From assembly GCA_026225095.1 (NCBI GenBank), contig JAMFSC010000074.1, positions 1 to 64,000 on the forward strand: a DNA stretch of 64,000 bases, given 5' to 3'. Made by a program: the position numbers and the translations under genes. Below the pieces are notes generated by a model that saw only the letters and a list, made by a program, of their open reading frames with translations, made no database searches and was not told the DNA's origin. Source of the DNA: a bacterium. Lineage in GTDB: Bacteria > Acidobacteriota > Terriglobia > Terriglobales > Acidobacteriaceae. Positions 24,721-33,771 of this stretch are shown in pieces (positions within the stretch are counted from its first letter, which is position 1; each line of letters opens with the position of its first letter).

Positions 24721-27417
24721 TTAGAAGCTATAGCGGAGGCCGGCTTCGACGCGGCGGCCGGGATCGGCTGCGTAAGCCGTGCCAAAGAGCGGGGAGCCGA
24801 GAATCCCGCCGACTGCGGTGCCATTCTTGTGGTTGAGCGCGTTGGTCGAACGAAGATTGAGGGCGAGCGTTTTGGCCTCTCCACTGGTCGGGTGAGTGAG
24901 GTTGAAGGAGCGGCTCAGGTTGAGATCGAGGTGGACGTTCCAGGGAAGAGTGCCAGCGTTGCGGGAGATGGTTGGGCTCGCGCCAGTGGGTGAGAGTACG
25001 CCGAAGCGCGTGGCGAAAGTGGTCGCGGCACCTGGTGTCGCGAGATAGGCGCGATCGTTGAGATTGCCATCACCGTTGTTATCGAAACCGGTGGTGACGT
25101 TGTAGGGAAGTCCGCTGGCGGCGTCGAACTGCGTGCTGAATGAGAGTTTGCGCGGAAGTGAGAGCGTGGAGAAGACGATACCGTGGTGAGTCGCTTGGTA
25201 AGACGGACGAGCGGTCTCGCCAGCATCCGAGTTGCTGCCGGCGGGGAAGGACGAGTCGCTGTCGGCGTTGGTGCGCAGGTCCATCCGGATGTAACCGGCG
25301 AAGATCTGCAAGCGACGCAGGCTGTGCTGGTCGACGCCGACGAAAAGGACGTTGCCATGGAGGTGGCCGCTCTGCTGGTACTGGTCCAGGTTCTCGTCGG
25401 GAGCCAGAGGGCGTACTCCTGTCGGTGAGTCGTCGAGCGGGGCGTTGATGTTGCGCGAGCGAAGGATGTCCCAGGCCTGCGCGACGTACAGGTTGGCTTG
25501 CGCGTGCCAGTGCTTTGGAAACTCGTGCTCAACGCCGAAGTGAAACTGCAGTGAGGGTGTCTGGCTCAGGCGTGCGAGCGGTGCGCGCAGGGTGGTGATC
25601 GTCGCGCTGCCCGAGGTGAGTGGCGGACCGTAGGTGGGGTTGTAGATGATGGACTGGCGCTGGTTGTTGCCGTCGAGACGTTGCGCTTCCAGTGCAGTTC
25701 CTGAATCGATGACGCTGAAGAAGAGGCCGCTGCGAAGATGAAAGATCCACTTTTGCTTGCGGTCAGGTGACCATGTCAGACCCAGGCGAGGGCCTGCGTT
25801 TTTGATCGTCGTGGGGGAACTCTGCATGGCCCAGCGAAGACCGAGCGAGAGTTGGAGACGCGGGCTGAGCTTCCACTGGTCTTGCGCGTAGAGCGCCACG
25901 CGAAGCTGGTTGAGTGTGATGGCCTGTTTGCCACTGGTGATGGTGTAGATCGTTGGTGTGCCGCCGGGAAGACCGAGAAGGGTGCGGCGGTATTGCTCGA
26001 GGCCGCTGATAGTGCTGCTGCCGGAGCCGTTGAGGTTCGTGGCTACGCCTCCGCCGAAGACGTAGCTTCCGTTGAAGTTGCCTGGAACCGTGTCGTGGAG
26101 ATCGATGTCCAGTAGCTCGATGCCAGCCTTGAGGTTATGCTTGCCGCGTGTGGTGAGGAGATCGTCATCGAATTCGAGGTCGCGCTCGTGGCTGTGGAGC
26201 GCCTGTACTGTCGCACCGCCTCCGGTGAAGGCGCCCGCGACCTGGAGCGAGGGCGTGTTCAGGTTTGGGGAATCCCCGGCGTAGCGCCAGGTGTAGCCAA
26301 CGCGAGTCTCGTGCACCGTTGTGGCGGTGATCGTCTGGAGGTTGGTGAGGCGGAGAACGTGCTCGGATTGCATGCTGCTGTAGCCGGCTTGCTGCAAGAC
26401 GGTCCCGCCGACACCGATGTTGGTGAGCGAGTTGACGGCGGCGGTATGGGCGAGGGTGAGATTGTCTTTAGGGCTGAGCGTTTGAGCGAAACGGGCGCTT
26501 CCCTCCCACAGCGTTTGGGGTGTGGCGACGTTGGCGACGGTCGACCTCGTGGCGCCGGTGGTATCGAGCGTAACCGCGTTGACGACCGCGAACCGGTCAA
26601 TCTGACGGTGCTCCAGGGCGATGGCAAAGTCGCTGCGATTCTTCGCCAGCGGGCCGCTCAATTCGAAGCCGTAGCGCTGCTTCCCGATGGCCGCTCGGCT
26701 GGGTGAGAAGGGATCTGCGGCGTTCATGAACGCCGCGCTCTGGGTGGTGAAGAGCGCGCCGTGGAAGGCCGATTGACCAGGCTTCGTAAAGATCTCGACG
26801 CGGCCACCGCGATAGGGTGGAGTCTCGTACTCGGAGGAGAAGAGGTCGGGGTTGATGCGGATGTAGGAGATCGCGGACTTGGGAGGGATGCGGCCTCCAT
26901 TCTGGAATCCGTCGACGGCGATCATAGCCGCGCCGGGCGCACCGCCCGCGCTGGCCGCGAGCACCTGCAGCTGCCGGGCGAGCTCGTCGGGATCGTCGGC
27001 GAGCTGTTTGAGCTCGGCTTCGCGGATCGTCTTGGTACCCGCGATCTCGTCACTCGAGATCGCGTCCTGGTCGACCGCATCGACGGTGGTTTCGACGGTG
27101 AGAGGCTTCAGATGGACGAGCAACGGACGGGACTTCGGGCCGGCGAGGACCTTCAGCGAGAGTGGATCAAAGCCCTCGGCGGAGATCGTCAGGGTGTGGG
27201 TTCCGCCGATGAGGCAGGCGGTCGTGAACTGACCGTTGGCATCGCTGCGAAGACGGAGTGCGCCGTCGATCTGGACGGAGGCGTGCTCGATGACGGCTTC
27301 CGTTCCGTCAAGGACGCGGCCAGCGAGGCGCTGTTCGCCTGGGTGGCAGTCCTGGGCGGCGCATAAGGCCGCAGTGGTGAGCAAAATGGCTGCGGTGAGT
27401 GGATGTGAGATGCGCAT
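24721..27417 (-). CDS. TonB-dependent receptor with a carboxypeptidase-like domain
   Basis: An outer-membrane receptor of about 898 residues: signal peptide, a CarboxypepD_reg/CNA-B-like domain (RLAGRVLDGTEAVIEHA, about 25-100), a plug and a C-terminal beta-barrel with many aromatic and Arg/Gly-rich strands, ending VEAGLRYSF with terminal Phe as usual for outer-membrane barrels. The Oar-like layout is frequent in Acidobacteria. I take the ATG at 27417, preceded by GGAGAAGAA; a frame eleven codons longer exists. The gene is divergent from a two-component system, and the shared region contains a tandem operator. Confidence 0.88.
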   Translation of the reverse strand: MRISHPLTAAILLTTAALCAAQDCHPGEQRLAGRVLDGTEAVIEHASVQIDGALRLRSDANGQFTTACLIGGTHTLTISAEGFDPLSLKVLAGPKSRPLLVHLKPLTVETTVDAVDQDAISSDEIAGTKTIREAELKQLADDPDELARQLQVLAASAGGAPGAAMIAVDGFQNGGRIPPKSAISYIRINPDLFSSEYETPPYRGGRVEIFTKPGQSAFHGALFTTQSAAFMNAADPFSPSRAAIGKQRYGFELSGPLAKNRSDFAIALEHRQIDRFAVVNAVTLDTTGATRSTVANVATPQTLWEGSARFAQTLSPKDNLTLAHTAAVNSLTNIGVGGTVLQQAGYSSMQSEHVLRLTNLQTITATTVHETRVGYTWRYAGDSPNLNTPSLQVAGAFTGGGATVQALHSHERDLEFDDDLLTTRGKHNLKAGIELLDIDLHDTVPGNFNGSYVFGGGVATNLNGSGSSTISGLEQYRRTLLGLPGGTPTIYTITSGKQAITLNQLRVALYAQDQWKLSPRLQLSLGLRWAMQSSPTTIKNAGPRLGLTWSPDRKQKWIFHLRSGLFFSVIDSGTALEAQRLDGNNQRQSIIYNPTYGPPLTSGSATITTLRAPLARLSQTPSLQFHFGVEHEFPKHWHAQANLYVAQAWDILRSRNINAPLDDSPTGVRPLAPDENLDQYQQSGHLHGNVLFVGVDQHSLRRLQIFAGYIRMDLRTNADSDSSFPAGSNSDAGETARPSYQATHHGIVFSTLSLPRKLSFSTQFDAASGLPYNVTTGFDNNGDGNLNDRAYLATPGAATTFATRFGVLSPTGASPTISRNAGTLPWNVHLDLNLSRSFNLTHPTSGEAKTLALNLRSTNALNHKNGTAVGGILGSPLFGTAYAADPGRRVEAGLRYSF

Positions 27418-27498
27418 GGTGTTCTTCTCCGCGAGTGTCAGAAGAATCATGACCGGGCGTGAGCGGACAAAGTAGTGGGGGCTGTCAGCAAAGGTGGG

Positions 27499-27525
27499 TG
27501 ACAGGTGTCACCATGACAGGTGTCA
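27499..27525. promoter_or_regulatory. tandem operator TGACAGGTGTCA x2
   Basis: TGACAGGTGTCA occurs at 27499-27510 and again at 27514-27525, centres 15 bases apart. Each copy is a TGACA-N2-TGTCA inverted repeat. Half-sites follow at 27483-27487 (TGTCA) and 27537-27542 (TGACAG). The cluster lies between the divergent TonB receptor and histidine kinase genes. The neighbouring NarL-type response regulator is the natural candidate to bind it. Confidence 0.65.
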
Positions 27526-27585
27526 TACGTTCAGAATGACAGCTGGAGGTGGCCGGTTTCCTGCGCGCGATGCGATGATGGGGGC

Positions 27586-28770
27586 ATGATCGCCTCTACA
27601 CCAAACTTGCGCAGAGGCACGCTCCCCTCTCCGGAGGTAACCGTGCATGAGTCGAGGCTGGAGTTCAGGCGCGGTCGCAAGCTGCTGCGCTGGGCAGGGC
27701 TGATGTACTCCGCTGACCTCTTCCTGTCGCCCTACCATCGGCATTCTTTCGTCGCGTGGGTCGAGTTCTCGGTCTTCTACGCGTTATTTCTGGCACTGTA
27801 TTTTCTTACGACGGAGACCACCGGCCGGAAGCAGCGGGTCGTCCTGGTGCTCTTCTTCTTGCTCGGCTTTAGCTATTACCCCTTCAACCCCAGCGCAGTA
27901 GGCATCTTCGTCTATGCATTTGTCATGTCGGCCTTCTACATACGCAGTCTGCGCAACCTGTTCCTGGTACTCGCGCTGCAGATGCTCGGTCTCGTCCTCG
28001 AGATATGGATCCTGGGCGACACGCTGGGGCGAGCTGAAAGCGTACTCTTTTTCTCCGTGGTGATCGGGCTCAGCAACTTTGCCTACGCGCAGCAGACGCG
28101 TGCCAACCTCCTGTTGGAAAAGGCGAATGCCGAGATCGAACACCTCACACAGGAGACCGAACGGGAGCGGATCGCGCGCGATCTCCACGATTTGCTTGGG
28201 CATACCCTTACCGTGATTACGGTCAAGCTCGATCTGGCCCGGCGTCTGCTTCCCCGGGACATCGAGCGGGCGCAGAGCGAGATCGTCGAAGCCGAGCAGA
28301 CTGCGCGGAAGGCCCTGGCTGAGGTTCGCGAGGCTGTTGTAGGCTATCGTTCCGAAGGGCTGCCATACGAAATCTCACACGCGCGTCGGACGCTGCTTGC
28401 GTCGAATGTTCAATTGACGACCTCGATCGATCCAGTGTCGATTTCGCCGTTGCAGGTGGGTGTGCTGTGCATGGCGTTGCGTGAGGCCATCACCAACATC
28501 GTACGACATGCGGGTGCGACTGCCTGCCAGATAGAACTTTATTCCTCCGGTCCGCGGTTGTACTTCACTATCTCTGACGATGGCGTCGGCGGGTTGTTAC
28601 GCGAAGGAAATGGGCTTCGCGGCATGCGAGAACGACTTCAGTCCATTCAGGGATCGCTCAAGCTCGTGGCCAATGATCCACAGGGTACAAGGCTCGTTCT
28701 CGAACTGCCGCTGGTCGAAGCGAATGCCCTGCCGCTCTCATCCCACAGCGCGACCGTGGAGCGCGCATGA
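27586..28770 (+). CDS. NarL/DesK-family sensor histidine kinase
   Basis: About 394 residues. The N-terminal half holds five or six hydrophobic helices without a large periplasmic domain, as in DesK-type membrane sensors. A HisKA_3 helix follows with the phosphorylated histidine in ERERIARDLHDLLGHT, then the ATPase boxes REAITNIVRHAG and NGLRGMRERL. I choose the ATG at 27586; a GTG start at 27520 would overlap the tandem operator. The stop overlaps the regulator start by four bases (ATGA). The signal is unknown. Confidence 0.9.
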   Translation: MIASTPNLRRGTLPSPEVTVHESRLEFRRGRKLLRWAGLMYSADLFLSPYHRHSFVAWVEFSVFYALFLALYFLTTETTGRKQRVVLVLFFLLGFSYYPFNPSAVGIFVYAFVMSAFYIRSLRNLFLVLALQMLGLVLEIWILGDTLGRAESVLFFSVVIGLSNFAYAQQTRANLLLEKANAEIEHLTQETERERIARDLHDLLGHTLTVITVKLDLARRLLPRDIERAQSEIVEAEQTARKALAEVREAVVGYRSEGLPYEISHARRTLLASNVQLTTSIDPVSISPLQVGVLCMALREAITNIVRHAGATACQIELYSSGPRLYFTISDDGVGGLLREGNGLRGMRERLQSIQGSLKLVANDPQGTRLVLELPLVEANALPLSSHSATVERA

Positions 28771-29381
28771 GCGGCAAGATCCGTGTGATCCTGGCAGAGG
28801 ATCAGACCATGTTGCGCGGTGCGCTGGCAGCGTTGCTTTCGATTGAGCCGGATATCGAAGTGACCGGCACGTATCCCGATGGGGAGCGGGCATTGCAGGC
28901 TGTAGCGCAGCATCGGCCGGATGTGTTGATCACGGATATCGAGATGCCGAAGATGACCGGGTTGGAGCTGACGGCGAGGGTACACGAGCTTTATCCGGAG
29001 ACGCGCGTTCTGATTCTGACGACATTCGCGCGGCCGGGTTATCTACGCCGAGCGCTCGATGCCGGTGCGCATGGATACCTGCTGAAGGACCGGCCTTCCG
29101 AGGAACTCTCCGATGCGGTGCGCCGGGTGAGCCTCGGTGTGCGAGTTGTGGACCCTGACCTGGCAACTGAGATCTGGAGCGCCGAGAAGGATCCGCTGAC
29201 CGAACGCGAGCGCCTGATTCTGCGGCGGGCGGGCGATGGGGAGAGCACTGCGGAACTGGCGAAGTCGCTGCGGCTGTCCGAGGGAACGGTGAGGAACTAT
29301 CTGTCTGAGGCGATCTCGAAGTTGGGCGCTTCGACGCGATTTGAAGCAGCGCGTACTGCGCGCATGAAGGGCTGGCTCTAA
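28767..29381 (+). CDS. NarL/DesR-family response regulator
   Basis: A 204-residue regulator with a complete receiver (acid pair E11-D12, phosphoacceptor D57 in LITDIEMPKMTG, lysine in YLLKDRP) and a LuxR-type helix-turn-helix (LTERERLILRRAGDGESTAELAKSLRLSEGTVRNYLSEA segment near 140-185). It is translationally coupled to the kinase gene. It is the likely ligand of the TGACA-N2-TGTCA sites upstream of the operon and may control the divergent receptor gene; that is inference. Confidence 0.92.
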   Translation: MSGKIRVILAEDQTMLRGALAALLSIEPDIEVTGTYPDGERALQAVAQHRPDVLITDIEMPKMTGLELTARVHELYPETRVLILTTFARPGYLRRALDAGAHGYLLKDRPSEELSDAVRRVSLGVRVVDPDLATEIWSAEKDPLTERERLILRRAGDGESTAELAKSLRLSEGTVRNYLSEAISKLGASTRFEAARTARMKGWL

Positions 29382-29547
29382 CGGACTGCAGCGTCCAACG
29401 GCACAAGGCGGTGTCGTCGCAGTATCGCGCCATTCCATGGAAGCGCCCTAACTTCGTACTTGCGAAACTACCGATACATGGCATAGGCTGCACAGCAGCA
29501 AGCCCCTCACCAACAGGCACAACCTAGCCCCAACCCGGAGGACCACC

Positions 29548-30495
29548 GTGCGTACCTTTGCGATCCTCGCCGCCGCCACCACGATGTTGGCCGCTGCCAC
29601 GCTTCCCGCCCGCGCCACTTCCTATACCTCCGTCGTTGTTTATGGCGAGAGCCTCTCCGACAACGGCAACCTGTACCAGGCGACTGGAGGCCTGGCACCT
29701 GCGGCCCCGTACGTCAATGGCCGATTCTCCAATGGACCGGTGGCGGTGGAACAGCTCGCGGCCCAGTTAAATGCGCCGCTGTTCGATTTTGCCTTTGGGG
29801 GCGCAACCACGGGCATTGGCAACATCGCCGACGGCGGCACGCCCACCAGTTTTGGTTTATTCAACCTTCCGGGGATGGCGACCGAATTCGCCGCCAGTGC
29901 GGGACACGTGCCACCCGCTGTCATTCCGAGCTCCCTTTTCATCGTATGGGGTGGCGCGGACGACTTCGAATCACTCGTCAATCCGACCACCTCACAAAGC
30001 CAGGCCGCCGCGCAGGCCGCCGCAGCCAACATCGATCAGCTTGTGGCTGCGTTGCTGTTAGAGGGCGCGACCCATATTCTGGTGCCGAACCTGCCCAACC
30101 TTGGAGGAACGCCCGAGTTCAATGGGGATGCCGCGGCGATTGCCTACAGCAATACCTTTGATGCAGCGCTCGCCGCCACTCTGCCGTCGGGCGCCAAGCT
30201 GTTTGACACCGATGCCCTCTTTCAATCAATTCTGACTACCCCAAGCGCCTTCGGCTTCACCAGCGTCACCACGCCCTGCATCCTCGCGGCGGCGAACCCC
30301 GCTTGCCCTGGTTACCTCTTCTTTGACGACATCCATCCAACGACCGCGGCGGATGCGATTCTCGCGGAGCACCTTGCGGCAGCCGTAACGCCTGCGGCGA
30401 TCACACCAGAGCCCTCTTCGCTCCTGCTGCTCAGCACGGGCCTGGCGGGTTTGATTGCATTGATCCGCCGGCGCAAGTTGGGGTTCCAGCAGTAA
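29548..30495 (+). CDS. SGNH/GDSL-type hydrolase with PEP-CTERM anchor
   Basis: A 315-residue exported esterase-like protein. A signal peptide (LAAATTMLAAATLPARA) is followed by the GDSL block I as YGESLSDNGNLY (nucleophile Ser), and by block V as DDIHPTTAADA with the catalytic Asp and His. The C-terminus is a PEP-CTERM sorting signal: TPEPSSLLLLSTGLAGLIAL followed by RRRK. PEP-CTERM proteins are processed by exosortase, usually with exopolysaccharide export; no exosortase gene is in the window. The start is GTG with GGAGG seven bases upstream. Confidence 0.88.
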   Translation: MRTFAILAAATTMLAAATLPARATSYTSVVVYGESLSDNGNLYQATGGLAPAAPYVNGRFSNGPVAVEQLAAQLNAPLFDFAFGGATTGIGNIADGGTPTSFGLFNLPGMATEFAASAGHVPPAVIPSSLFIVWGGADDFESLVNPTTSQSQAAAQAAAANIDQLVAALLLEGATHILVPNLPNLGGTPEFNGDAAAIAYSNTFDAALAATLPSGAKLFDTDALFQSILTTPSAFGFTSVTTPCILAAANPACPGYLFFDDIHPTTAADAILAEHLAAAVTPAAITPEPSSLLLLSTGLAGLIALIRRRKLGFQQ

Positions 30496-30554
30496 GAGCC
30501 GCTGATCATCTCCCTCGCCTTTGTTCCGAAGAACCGCCTTGATTGAGATAGTCC

Positions 30555-30596
30555 TTGACAAAGAGCCCCTACACCTATTTACTCTAGGCCTGTAGG
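30555..30596 (+). promoter_or_regulatory. promoter and inverted repeat before the PadR-ADOP operon
   Basis: TTGACA (30555-30560) and TTTACT (30578-30583) are 17 bases apart, a good sigma-70-type pair. An inverted repeat CCTACA...TGTAGG (30568-30573 and 30591-30596) embraces the -10 box and could be the autoregulatory PadR site. Confidence 0.5.
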
Positions 30597-30606
30597 AAAC
30601 AAGCCT

Positions 30607-30957
30607 ATGCCTGAAAACCCAGCTCGAGATCTGTTTCCTGGCGCGCTCGAGATGATGACCCTCGAGTCGCTTCGCCGCCAACCCGCCCACGGATATGCGC
30701 TCGTGCAGCACATCCAGCAACGATCCAATCACCTCCTCCAAGTGGAAGAGGGCTCACTCTATCCAGCGCTTCAGAGGCTTCTTAAAGCAAAGCTGGTGAA
30801 AGCCGAGTGGGGCATCTCGTCTACAAATCGAAGGGTACGAACTTACCAGATCACAGCATCCGGTCTTCGCCATCTGGAGCAGCAGATGTCGAGCTTCGAA
30901 CGCATGTTCGAGGGCATTTCGCTGGTCCTCAAGCCGAGTAACTCCGCCAATAGTTAG
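30607..30957 (+). CDS. PadR family transcriptional regulator
   Basis: A 116-residue PadR protein: MMTLESLRRQPAHGYALVQHI, then VEEGSLYPALQRLLKAKLV and RTYQITASGLRHLEQ, covering the winged helix and the C-terminal helix. PadR proteins usually repress their own operon and a transporter. The permease gene starts 12 bases after the stop. PadR plus a large orphan permease is a very common arrangement in Acidobacteria. Confidence 0.93.
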   Translation: MPENPARDLFPGALEMMTLESLRRQPAHGYALVQHIQQRSNHLLQVEEGSLYPALQRLLKAKLVKAEWGISSTNRRVRTYQITASGLRHLEQQMSSFERMFEGISLVLKPSNSANS

Positions 30958-30968
30958 AGGAGGCTCCA

Positions 30969-33626
30969 ATGCTATGGATTCCAAGCATCTTCCGCCGTCG
31001 CACACTCTTCAACGAACTCTCCGAGGAGATGCAGTCGCATCTTGAAGAACGCGAAGAACAACTGCTGCGTGAGGGTTTGAGCCCGCAGGAGGCGAGCAGG
31101 CAGGCGTGTATCGCATTTGGAAACCTCGCGCTGGTCGAAGAGCGCAGCCGCGAAATCTGGTCGCTGCCGACCTTGGAGTCGATCTGGAGCGACGTACGAT
31201 TTGCTCTACGACAACTGCGCCGTTCGCCGGGATTTACCGTTGCCGCCGTTCTGACACTGGCTCTGGCGATCGGAGCGAACGCCGTGGTATTCAGCATTCT
31301 CAATGCGTTTCTTCTACGCCCACTCGATGTGCGGCAGCCAGATCGCCTGTACGAGCTTCAGCATGGAGCGGAGACGTCGTCCTACCAGTCCTATCCCGAC
31401 TACCTCGATCTACGTGATCGCAACCGCAGTTTCGAGAGCCTGATCGCGTACGGCGTCGACGAGGTTGGTCTGGAGGCGGGAGGAGATCCAAGCGAAGCCT
31501 GGGTGGTTGAGACCACCGGAAACTACTTCGACGCGCTCGGGCTTCGGCCGTACCTTGGAGAATTCTTTCATGCCTCCGACGAGCATGGTCCCAACAGCGC
31601 GCCCTATATCGTGCTGAGCTATGACTTCTGGCATACCCATTTTCAGGATGATCGCAGCGTCGTGGGGCGTGTGGTCCAGTTGAACAAGCACCCATTCACC
31701 ATCCTGGGTGTCGGTCCCTCAGACTTCAACGGCACGCTGATATTTTTTAACCCTGCGATGTTTGTGCCGATCGTCGAGCACCCGTCGCTCGGGCAAAACG
31801 ATCTGAACAAGCGCAGCGATCGGTGGATGTTCGAGACCTTGGGTTACCTGAAGGCGGGAGTTACACCCACGCAGGCGACCGCCGACCTGAATACCATCGG
31901 AGCCTACCTCGAAAAGACATACCCCAAAGACGAGAGCAAGATGACGTTCAAGCTCTCGCGACCGGGATTGTACGGCGACTACCTCGGCCGACCCGTCAAG
32001 GCTTTCATGGCGGGCCTGATGCTCCTCACGGCGCTCATCCTGCTAGCGGCGTGCGCCAATCTGGGCAGCTTGTTTTCCGCTCGCGCCGCCGACCGTTCGA
32101 GAGAGGTGGCCCTGCGCCTGGCACTTGGCGCCACTCGCAAGCGGATCTTGCGGGGCCTGCTCACCGAAGCGACTGTGATTTCACTCGCCGGAGGCGCCAT
32201 CGGACTCCTGGGAAGTGTGGCACTGCTCCGAGCCTTGAGTGCGTGGAGGCCGTTTTCCAGTTGGCCCATCCATCTCGCAGTCAACCCCGATGCGAGGGTC
32301 TACATCGTGGCCTTGCTGCTGGCCCTTGTCAGCGGACTGATCTTTGGAGCGGTCCCCGTAAGGCAGGTGCTGCACACCGACCCGTACGAACTGGTCAAAG
32401 CAGGCACAGGGAGTGGAGGACGTATGCGGGTCAGCGTACGCGAAGTGTTGCTGGTTGCGCAGATCGCCATCTGTGCGGTGCTGGTGACGTCGTCGCTGGT
32501 GGCGGTGCGCGGGCTGATCTATTCGCTGCACGCCCGCTTTGGATTCGAGACCAGGAACACCCTGATCGCCGAAACCGACCTTGGCATGGCAGGCTACAGT
32601 GGTGATCGCGTTCCACCGATGCAGAAGCGGATGCTGCGGGCGATGGAAGAGATCCCCGGCGTCGAGGCGGTTGGTCTGGCCGACTCCGTTCCATTCGAGA
32701 TGGGCGCAGGCAGCACCATCGTCTTTCCCGACGAGGCCACCGACCTCAGGCCGGTGAACGGAAAGGCGCACCCGTACATCTTTGGAGTATCGCCAGGATA
32801 CTTTCGCGCAGCGGGTACCGCCCTGCTGACTGGTCGCGACTTCTCCTGGCAGGATGACAAGAACTCACCCCCGGTTGCAGTCGTGAACGGAGAGTTTGCT
32901 CGCACGCTCTTCGGCTCAGTGAGTGCTGCCCTCGGCCGCTTTTACAAAGGGAAGGATGGAAGACGGATACAGGTCGTGGGGGTCGCGGAGGACGGCAAGT
33001 ATTACAACCTGACCGAGGAGCCGAGCCCAGCCGTATTCGTTCCCATTCTCCAAGCGCCAGCCCTTTCGACTGTTCTGGTTGTGCGCACCAGCCCCCGCCA
33101 GAACGGAGACTCGGATTCCGGAGCCGACGATCTGGTTGGTGCGGCAATGAGAAACAAACTGCGGCAACTCGATGCCGGAATGCCAGTCGCTGTCGAACCG
33201 CGAGCCACCCTGCTCCAGGTCAGTATGTTCGGTCCGCGCATGGCAACCGTGTCGCTTGGCATACTGGGCGCCATGGGGGCGATGCTCTCGATCACCGGCA
33301 TCTTCGGCATGGCTGCCTACTCGGTGAGCAGGCGACTCAAGGAGTTGGGGATTCGTGTCGCTCTTGGCGCGCAACGCCGGGAGGTCTTGCAGGCTGCGTT
33401 GGGACGAGCCGTCAAACTGCTCGCGGTTGGTTCCGTCGCAGGGATCGTCCTTGGTCTCCTGGCCACACGCGTGCTTGCCTTCATCGTGTATCAGGCCACA
33501 CCACGGGATCCGCTCATCCTGTTCGGTGTCGTCCTGGCGATGGCCCTTCTCGGTCTGGTGGCCACATGGATTCCAGCTCGAAGAGCGCTTTCGGTCGATC
33601 CCTTGATCCTGCTGCGCGTCGAATGA
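30969..33626 (+). CDS. ADOP-type duplicated ABC transporter permease
   Basis: An 885-residue membrane protein. A short N-terminal cytosolic segment (LSEEMQSHLEEREEQLLREG) is followed by a MacB-like periplasmic core domain and two FtsX-type permease regions (near residues 350-470 and 760-880), each with the signature REVALRLALGATRKRI or KELGIRVALGAQRREV. No ATPase gene is adjacent. This matches the acidobacterial duplicated orphan permease family (ADOP). Function is unknown; MacB relatives move peptides, lipoproteins or drugs. An AGAGGAGG site precedes the ATG. Confidence 0.92.
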   Translation: MLWIPSIFRRRTLFNELSEEMQSHLEEREEQLLREGLSPQEASRQACIAFGNLALVEERSREIWSLPTLESIWSDVRFALRQLRRSPGFTVAAVLTLALAIGANAVVFSILNAFLLRPLDVRQPDRLYELQHGAETSSYQSYPDYLDLRDRNRSFESLIAYGVDEVGLEAGGDPSEAWVVETTGNYFDALGLRPYLGEFFHASDEHGPNSAPYIVLSYDFWHTHFQDDRSVVGRVVQLNKHPFTILGVGPSDFNGTLIFFNPAMFVPIVEHPSLGQNDLNKRSDRWMFETLGYLKAGVTPTQATADLNTIGAYLEKTYPKDESKMTFKLSRPGLYGDYLGRPVKAFMAGLMLLTALILLAACANLGSLFSARAADRSREVALRLALGATRKRILRGLLTEATVISLAGGAIGLLGSVALLRALSAWRPFSSWPIHLAVNPDARVYIVALLLALVSGLIFGAVPVRQVLHTDPYELVKAGTGSGGRMRVSVREVLLVAQIAICAVLVTSSLVAVRGLIYSLHARFGFETRNTLIAETDLGMAGYSGDRVPPMQKRMLRAMEEIPGVEAVGLADSVPFEMGAGSTIVFPDEATDLRPVNGKAHPYIFGVSPGYFRAAGTALLTGRDFSWQDDKNSPPVAVVNGEFARTLFGSVSAALGRFYKGKDGRRIQVVGVAEDGKYYNLTEEPSPAVFVPILQAPALSTVLVVRTSPRQNGDSDSGADDLVGAAMRNKLRQLDAGMPVAVEPRATLLQVSMFGPRMATVSLGILGAMGAMLSITGIFGMAAYSVSRRLKELGIRVALGAQRREVLQAALGRAVKLLAVGSVAGIVLGLLATRVLAFIVYQATPRDPLILFGVVLAMALLGLVATWIPARRALSVDPLILLRVE

Positions 33627-33771
33627 AGGCGGAATTCTCACGATAGACCGTTGACGGATCTCCTGATCTCTCAAACCTTTCCGAGAAATTCCTCCGCCTT
33701 CATGCCAATCCATTCCAGCATCCGCCACCGCCGAGGCGAACAAACCACGAACAGCCGCGCTACAATCAACC

